Below are positions 57,514 through 64,000 of a DNA stretch of 64,000 nt, one piece after another. The DNA comes from Fasciola hepatica (Eukaryota > Platyhelminthes > Trematoda > Plagiorchiida > Fasciolidae), in the NCBI GenBank assembly GCA_948099385.1, contig CANUEZ040000024.1:22436501-22500500 (forward strand), read 5' to 3'. Position 1 is the first letter of the stretch. The number at the start of each line of letters is the position of its first letter. Under the pieces are notes generated by a model. The model saw only the letters and a program-made list of their open reading frames with translations. It did not search any database and was not told the origin of the DNA. The translations under genes and the position numbers were made by a program.

Positions 57514-58100
57514 CATCGATGGTTTTTCTCGATGTCTGTTTATTTCGGCTGACTGTAACTGGCCTTGTTCTGAAGCCGAGTTCTACCGTAACTTGTCTCA
57601 ACTGCTCTACAGCATGGTCTCCACGGATGTTATGGTTTTCGTGGCCAATTAAGTACCCGAATTGAACTTCAGAAAAGACGGAATGGTATTCAGGAGACCC
57701 GTTTACCATTCCAACCGATAATGAGGGTAGACTAATTCAACTGGGTTCTGGCCACCGACCATTCCTAGCTAGTACGAATTTCTCACAAAATGCAGTACCG
57801 CATTACCTGGCACCCTGCGTCTTTGCAACATTGAACTCAGACTGACGACATTGTTCTCAGTTGTTTTTGTTGTTGCTTTCATTTTTTATTATATAATAGT
57901 AGTACAACATTTCTGGAACGGGTTGCAACCAGTTAAAAGATGCCAATCGGGGAAATGATCGACGGATCTAACCAAGAATTGCTTATTCCAGTCCGTGATT
58001 GTCGAATTTGATCATACTCTTGTCCGCGCACTTTTTCGCCTACGTCTCGCAAGTGGACGAACAAACGCCAAGACCAGCCGTCCTCTGCAGCTTCTGTTGA
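57514..58100. other. No gene recognised
   Basis: Short frames without motif. The last part might be the eroded linker of RTE G. Confidence 0.4.
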
Positions 58101-58139
58101 ATGATAACCAGTGATCTGTTTTTTAAGCATCCATCAAGT

Positions 58140-59215
58140 TAGACCAAGATCAGTGGGCTCTGTGAGACTGCTATGCTGTACGAGGTCTAAAATTCAGACA
58201 CAGAAGTGTTGAATATTTTAATCCTCAGTTGCGCTGTTAGACGCGCGTAGATGGATCCCTCCGGATTCTGGATGCAAGAAAGTGCGTTAAACGCCAGCTG
58301 ATTCTCAGACCGATAAATAACCGTGAGTAACGATGGGTTCCGAAGTGTAAGACAAACTAAGAGGCTGTGGCAACTGGCAACCGCCGTACTCTTTCCCGTC
58401 TGATCAGAAGTACTGTTCAAAACCACGGAGTGTTAGCGAACTGATCAAAGAAGCCAACGGCTCACTGATTCGGTCTCAGGATCGTCTTCTGGAACTTCGA
58501 GCACAGCATTTCGAGGGACAGCCTAACCGACCTCAATTTGCAAAGGAGATGCTGAATAGCACGACGGACGAAGTTCTAGATCTACACACAGATACTCAGT
58601 CGGAGGTGGATATTCTCTGAAAGACAAACTATTCTAAGCGACACAAGGCTGCTGGAACGAATGGGGTTTCTTCCGGCTGTTTCCAAACCAGCTGTCCGGA
58701 CTTGTTATTGAAGTTACCAAAACTTCTCAGTTTGATGTGAGTAAAGGAACAGGTCTCTACGAATCGATGTGAATCAGTAGTCTTGCCGATTTATAAGTGA
58801 AGTGCCTGGTCCCCCTATGAGAACCACAGTGAAATAAGCGGTTAGGATTGCTTTCAAACTACTCGCTGGTGGTATTTCCTACCACTCATCTGACACTCGC
58901 AAACAGAGGTATTCAGAGAATCAAGCTTGGTTCAGACCTGATCGAGGTTGTGTTGCCTACATTTTCACTCCTTGGCAGATTTAAGAACATTGACACCTTC
59001 CGTAGGCGTGCAGTCTGTTTTTCTTGATCTGGACGCAATCTTCTACTTAATCACAGTTCTCTGGCTTTGTCTCACTAAAGTGTTTGCCAGATAAAAAGGG
59101 GGCTCACGATGTTCCTTTACCCGGATTTTCGCGGTAAGTGGTATGCAACTACACGCATGCACAAGCGTGTGATAAAAGGGTAAGTTGCAGACTTTTCTGA
59201 ACAGTATTAGTAGCT
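58140..59215 (+). pseudogene. RTE G: decayed RTE-type LINE fragment
   Basis: In shifting plus-strand frames the blocks are NNREQRWVPK near 58,310, SLIRSQDRLLELRAQHFEG near 58,460, HKAAGTNGVSSG near 58,640, and NQAWFRPDRGCVAYIFT near 58,920, the equivalent of the QAGFRPGRGCIDQIFT motif in RTE F. VFLDLDAIF near 59,015 replaces FLDLKGAFD, so the first catalytic block is altered. It breaks off where RTE F's tail begins, and RTE F may have inserted into it. Confidence 0.7.
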
Positions 59216-59216
59216 G

Positions 59217-59242
59217 GGGCATCATCATCATCATCATCGTAC
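59217..59242 (-). repeat. RTE F (GAT)n 3' tail
   Basis: Six consecutive GAT units on the minus strand mark the 3' terminus of RTE F. RTE G's last recognisable sequence is directly adjacent. Confidence 0.75.
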
Positions 59243-59423
59243 AGCGTTAAACAGTAGGGCAAGCCCCACTGACCACTGCCTTTCTCACCATGCTGCACGT
59301 TGAATTAAAAAGTATGAATATACAAGATGGACAGGGAGTGGACCTACATGGGTGGGAAAAGAAAAGAATGCCCCAGTAGCCAACACACGGAATACACAGT
59401 CTAACTGTACAAACGTACACCGA

Positions 59424-62400
59424 TCAAACATTCTGATTCGATAGAAAGTGACAACACGATCTCCACTGTTCGCGGTTCGCTACCATATCCTTCAGTGTCT
59501 CCAGCCAACTGGTAGACGGATCTTTTGGACCCCAACCACGAAGACGTGGAGCACCTACTTTTCCTAAGTCTGCTGTACATTTTTTCATTCCTAGCTGCCA
59601 CGTCATCTGTTGACCTCCACGTGGTTTCTTCCACTCCTGAGGAGGGGTGGAGAATAGGACACGGTACGGTAGACGTGTGTTTGCCATACGTAACACATGT
59701 CCCAACCAACGAAGTCTACTAAGTTGGATACGCTGTGACAAAACGTTCTCTGAATTAGTACCCAATACTCGCTTTCTTACCTCATCGTTGCTTACTCGGC
59801 TATTCCACCCAATCCTAGCGATACTACGTCAACATCGATGGTCGAAAACCTCAAGACGACGAATATCTTCAGCACGCAGACTCCAAGTTTCGCAACCATA
59901 CAACAAAACTGAACGCACAGTGGCACAGTATACACGACCTTTCAACTTCAGTGAAATATCGGATCGGCGCCACAAGTGCTTCAGTCCAGCGTACGCCGCT
60001 CGAGCTTTGGATATACGCGTACTCACCTCTACTACTGTACTCCCATCCGTCGTCACGCAGCTACCGAGGTAGGTGAAGTGATCGACAACTGACAGCACCT
60101 CCCCATCGAGCATCAAGCTCGGAATCGTTGACATCCAGTCTTGTAACATCACCTTGCACTTTGAAGGTGCAAAGCGCATGCCGAATGGAGCTACAGCTCT
60201 TGCGAGATTATCTAGTGCACGCTGAGCATGTTCCGTGGATTCGAACAAGCAGACAACGTCGTCTGCGTAATCTAGGTCACATAGCTTTTCACTATCTCCT
60301 AGTTCGACGCCTACATCCTGAAGATTTTGCAAAGCACTCTTCATTATTTCGTCCATGACGAAGTTAAAAACGAATGGAGACAAAGGACATCCCTGTCGAA
60401 CACCACTGGTCGTTTCGAACCGACCGGATAGTTCACCGTAAACCCTAACGCGGCCAGAAGTAGGAAAATATAATGATCTCATTAGGTTCGCGAACTTCTG
60501 GGGCATACCTTTTCGATGAAGAGTACTGAAAAGCGATGTTCGATCAACTGAATCGAAGGCGCCTTTCAGGTCTAAGAAAAGCATTATTGTTGGTCGGCGG
60601 TGCGTGTGACGCTTTTCAAGTAGTCGGCGAAGAGTAAAAATCTGGTCGATGCATCCTCGACCTGGGCGGAATCCAGCCTGCTGTTCGCGGACATTCCTCT
60701 CGCGAGCCGGTGTAAGACGGTGCAGCAAAATCGAAGCTAAAACTTTGGTGACTATCGGGATTAAGCTAATCCCACGATGATTACTGCAGTCATTGCGTAT
60801 TCCCTTCTTGAAGATGGGAACAACCAATGACTCGCTCCATATTAACGGAATACGCTCCTCGTTCCAAATGTCACGGAGCAAGGCGGTTAGTGGTTTTATC
60901 AACGCCTCACCACCCAGTTTGAAAAGAACTGGAGGAAGTTCGTCGGGACCTGCAGCTTTCCCCCGCCTTAGTAATCGAATACATGACTCTACTTCTACTT
61001 CTGATGGGGGCTCAAGTGATACCACCCAAGAAGTCACAGTTGTTGACACGGGAGTTACTACACTAGCGTGCGGCCAGCTAAGCTGTTCCTTGAAGTACTC
61101 GGCCCATCGGTCAAGCCTTTGCTGTTTGTTATGGATGGGTTCTCCATTCCTATTGCAAATCGTTTCACTGACCTGAGTTCGCCGTCCACCGGTGTCACGA
61201 ATAAGTTTGAACAGTCTTTGACTGTTACCTGAAGCAGCTGCTATTTCCATTTCTTCGGCTACATTGACCCACCAATTTTTGCGATCCTTCTTAAGGCTTC
61301 GCGTAACTTGTCTTTGCAGCTTTCTCCGCATCTTATTCATCTCCTTACGGTTCGAAAGCTGACGCTTTTGCTCCATTATACTCAGCGACTCTTGCGAGAT
61401 CCAGTGTCTCTGATGGACAACGGATCGAGGACCACAGGCGAAACCTGCTGCAAAGTGCATCGCTTGTTTGATATGAGCCCAATGCTCATCTACATTACTG
61501 TTCTCCGTGGATCCTAGCTCATGTGCTAACTTCTGCTCATAACGGGTGCAAACGTCTGGATCACACAAACGTTGCACGGCTTATCCGGTTTGCGGTTTGC
61601 GACGATCGCCATGGAGCTGGAGAGATAATCGCATTAAAACTAAGGCATGGACCAACTCTACGTACGTGGACCAGTAAGATCTACAGTTCTGAACAGAACT
61701 GCGCCATCGGTAGCTTACGGCGATATGGTCAATTTGACTCAAAGTACCTGTAGAGTTAGAGCGCCATATCGCTGTGCGGCGCGAGCTGTGTCGGAAATTT
61801 GTGCTAGACAAGAACAATCGATTGTCTGCACAAAATTGGAGAAGTCTATCCCCGTTATCTGTGCGCTCAGCGGGTAAAGCACAACGCCCACCTAAACAGG
61901 CTTCTGACACACTGAGTTTGCCAACTTGTGCATTGAAGTCACCAGCTAGCACTACAATGTCAGAACTTTTACTGCTGCGAACGAGAGTGGCGAGGGCATC
62001 ATAGAACTCATCTTTCTGCGCGTCTGAGCTGCAGTCCGTTGGGGCGTACGCCGAGATCACGAACAAATTGCGTTTAATACAACTATCCTTTCGAACGCCG
62101 ACTGACCCTTGGAGTCTCACAGCACATAAACGACTGTTAACAGGGATCCAGTCTAATAGGGCAGCCTCAGCCTTGTCAGTCAAGACAATTCCTACACCAC
62201 GTTGACCCACAGCTCTAGCTGCTTCGTCTCCTGAGGTGCGCAGAATATACCTCGATGAGATACCAGGAGCAGTTAGCTGAATTACATTGCTCGAATCCTG
62301 GATACGCGTTTCACTTAAGCAGCAAACATCAATCTTCAGAGAGTTCATTGTGAGGGATAGGCACGCCTGCTGACCGGGCTGCATGAGTGTACGCACGTTG

Positions 62401-62753
62401 AAGGAGCCGAGATTCAGAGGCTGACGGGGCTTGAGAAAATGTGGGTTACCAGACAGAGGATTATTCCTGACACTATTTGACGGTGAATCGTTGCGAGTAT
62501 CGACCGTGTTATCAATGGGAGCATTATGGGTGGATAGATGGGGCAAAGAGGGATGGTTAGGGACAGAAGACAAAGATTGAATAACAGAGAGGGAACTCTG
62601 AGCAGTAGCACACTTATCACTACCCACCCCGCTCGATGCAATGGGCAGCGCGGTCCTGATTAGCCTGCGCGACGACCGATGCAGTATGGAATTCTTTGTA
62701 TTCGTGCAGTTCATGGGAGATGTTGGACGGGTACTGCTAGGGTGTCCAGCCAC
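59424..62753 (-). pseudogene. RTE F endonuclease-reverse transcriptase, two stops
   Basis: One frame of ~1,110 codons. The N-terminal ~120 residues are low-complexity. The endonuclease shows NLGSFNVRTL, CLSETRIQD (Glu), YAPTD, LAGDFNAQVG and QIDHIAVS. Its last motif reads ELVHALV where the family has DSDHALV, so the catalytic Asp is lost. A TAA (61,583-61,581) and a TGA (59,831-59,829) are the only stops. The RT has GKAAGPDELPP, NHRGISLIP, QAGFRPGRGCIDQIFT, FLDLKGAFDSVDR, SGVRQGCPLSPFVFNFVMD and YADD (60,258-60,269). The C-terminal part LRWLGHVLRM is normal for RTE. No ATG at the frame start (GTG at 62,753). Confidence 0.9.
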
Positions 62754-63159
62754 AAGGCAGGAGAACGATTAGGGTCCTCATCCAAAGCCTTTAGTTCTGA
62801 CAAGAACCTATCCGCAAGGCAGCGGGATGGCTTAGTGGAAGCCCATTTGCTTGGATCAATTATTCTTCCACTGGTTTTTCCGACTGAGTTGCCAGCTCAA
62901 ATCGACCCCCAATCTGGAGGACCAGGAGACTGGACTTTGTCTGACCTCTACCCATTGACCTGTCAGGTATGATTGCATCTCCGGCTTAAGGAAGCCATCC
63001 TGTATAGCTCTTTGGGTCATAGAGGCGCGCAAGCCATCACACCACGTCAAGGTGCAGTCTCGTCGTGATGGGGCATTAGCACGAGGGATTTCCCCACCAA
63101 GAGTAGATGGTACATGAAGATGATCGTCATTCAAACACCGCTTTCTTTTTGGCATTGTT

Positions 63160-64000
63160 CCAGTCTGGTTGGAACATCGCGTTACTAGTGCTGGATGTGA
63201 ATGCGGAATATGAAGAGATGAACCGAGCCACTACATGAAACACTGAAACCCATCAGACGAAGATGTTTGGGATATCTGTTACGCATGCCCGCGGAAGGTC
63301 TTCCTCTGTATGCAGTGTTTGATGAGATCGGTAGATGAGAAATATAATCCATTCTATGACATGGGAGAAAATTATGAGAAATCTCACCAGAGTATATTAG
63401 ACTTCCTGGCTGGGACCCGAGAGATCCACTCACTCAGTGCTTAGATACGTTGTAGGCAGTGGCTAGGTGTCGCGACCAGAGGCGCTTTTGTATTCACTCA
63501 TTTTCTTTATAGGTTCGTTACCATTATTTGTAGTGTTCTTTCTGCTTTATTTCATGCCATCGATTGTTTTGACCATTGACCCGGTTTCCCGCTAACGGAT
63601 AGCAAAAAATGATTTTTTGAACTGAATTGAAGTTGCACTGATAGTTTATCTTTTGTCTTTTTTCCTTCTACATGCTCGCGCATGAGTGCAGTGGAAAGGG
63701 TATATACCCCATAGCCACGAAGGCTTGCTTCACTGTTAGGAATAACCGGCAACCAGACCTTAAGACTTGGAGTGGAAAGCCACAAGGTCTGAATAGGTCA
63801 GGTGTGGTAACGATCTGGACGACGATAGATTACTGTCCACTGACTTCTGTTTGTCCGGCACTACACCGCTCAGCAAGATTTCCTCACTGCAAATTACGTC
63901 CACCCATTTTTTTATTAATGTTTTAGTATGGTATGTGACTTCATGTAGCTTCGATATTTCGCCTGATAGGAGGCTTCTGCCTGTGTAAATTCCATTATTA
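63160..64000. other. No gene recognised
   Basis: Short frames of up to 84 codons with no motif. The region is probably intergenic or intronic host DNA. Confidence 0.4.

Larger units (their letters stand above)
59217..63160 (-). mobile_element. RTE F: RTE-type non-LTR retrotransposon, nearly complete
   Basis: On the minus strand an apparent 5' UTR (63,160-62,760), an endonuclease-RT frame (62,753-59,424, with two in-frame stops) and a 3' UTR end in a (GAT)n trinucleotide tail at 59,221-59,239. Such short trinucleotide tails are typical of RTE elements. The 5' boundary is approximate. Confidence 0.85.

Noticed and set aside
57368..57652. Repetitive Ile-Tyr frame across the TA tract
   Set aside because: It is the translation of a microsatellite and not a gene.
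62856..63155. A 99-codon minus-strand frame upstream of RTE F
   Set aside because: In frame with RTE F but separated by several stops, with no domain. Its position and content fit the RTE 5' UTR better.

Overview
The window is a repeat-dominated piece of an animal nuclear genome. The repertoire (CR1/Jockey-like and RTE-like LINEs, BEL/Pao and Ty3/gypsy LTR elements, and one ALG13-like host gene) and the moderate GC fit a parasitic flatworm. A fluke or a diphyllobothriid-type tapeworm is my best guess, but the species cannot be read from the sequence. Nothing is operonic or bacterial. I find no rRNA, tRNA or CRISPR.

Layout. 0.6-4 kb: decayed Ty3/gypsy element. 4-8.2 kb: unassigned, with exon-like minus-strand pieces at 7.6-8.1 kb. 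8.24-14.96 kb: BEL-1, a complete BEL/Pao element with 383-bp LTRs and a ruined interior. 16.4-19.3 kb: decayed LINE H. 19.6-24.0 kb: LINE I, one stop in its endonuclease-RT ORF. 25.5-26.9 kb: left half of LINE E (minus). 26.9-31.3 kb: left part of BEL-2. 31.3-43.2 kb: an inverted block holding LINE B pieces, nested LTRs, LINE D with a solo BEL-1-type LTR, the other half of LINE E and the rest of BEL-2. 43.2-50.3 kb: rest of LINE B, with a young Ty3/gypsy element (45,434-50,227) inserted in its 3' UTR. 50.3-55.0 kb: LINE C, almost intact, with a PHD-finger ORF1 and an ORF2. 55.3-56.0 kb: ALG13-like gene, the only recognisable host gene. 58.1-59.2 kb: decayed RTE G. 59.2-63.2 kb: RTE F (minus), nearly intact.

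The main discovery is structural. The 31,334-43,210 segment is an ~11.9 kb inversion bounded on both sides by inverted duplications: 1,748 bp (29,582-31,329 versus 41,463-43,210) and 757 bp (31,334-32,090 versus 43,212-43,968). This is the footprint expected of staggered breaks at both ends. Undoing it mentally brings together a BEL-2 element of ~6.68 kb (BEL-1 is 6.72 kb) flanked by a perfect 5-bp target duplication, and it also brings the two halves of LINE E together at that same target site. These three tests are independent.

Timing can be layered. LINEs B, D and E came first. LTR elements inserted into them (a solo LTR inside an older LTR inside LINE B; BEL-2 into LINE E; a solo BEL-1-type LTR into LINE D; gypsy into LINE B's 3' UTR). 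The inversion came after BEL-2 had already acquired stop codons present in both duplicate copies.
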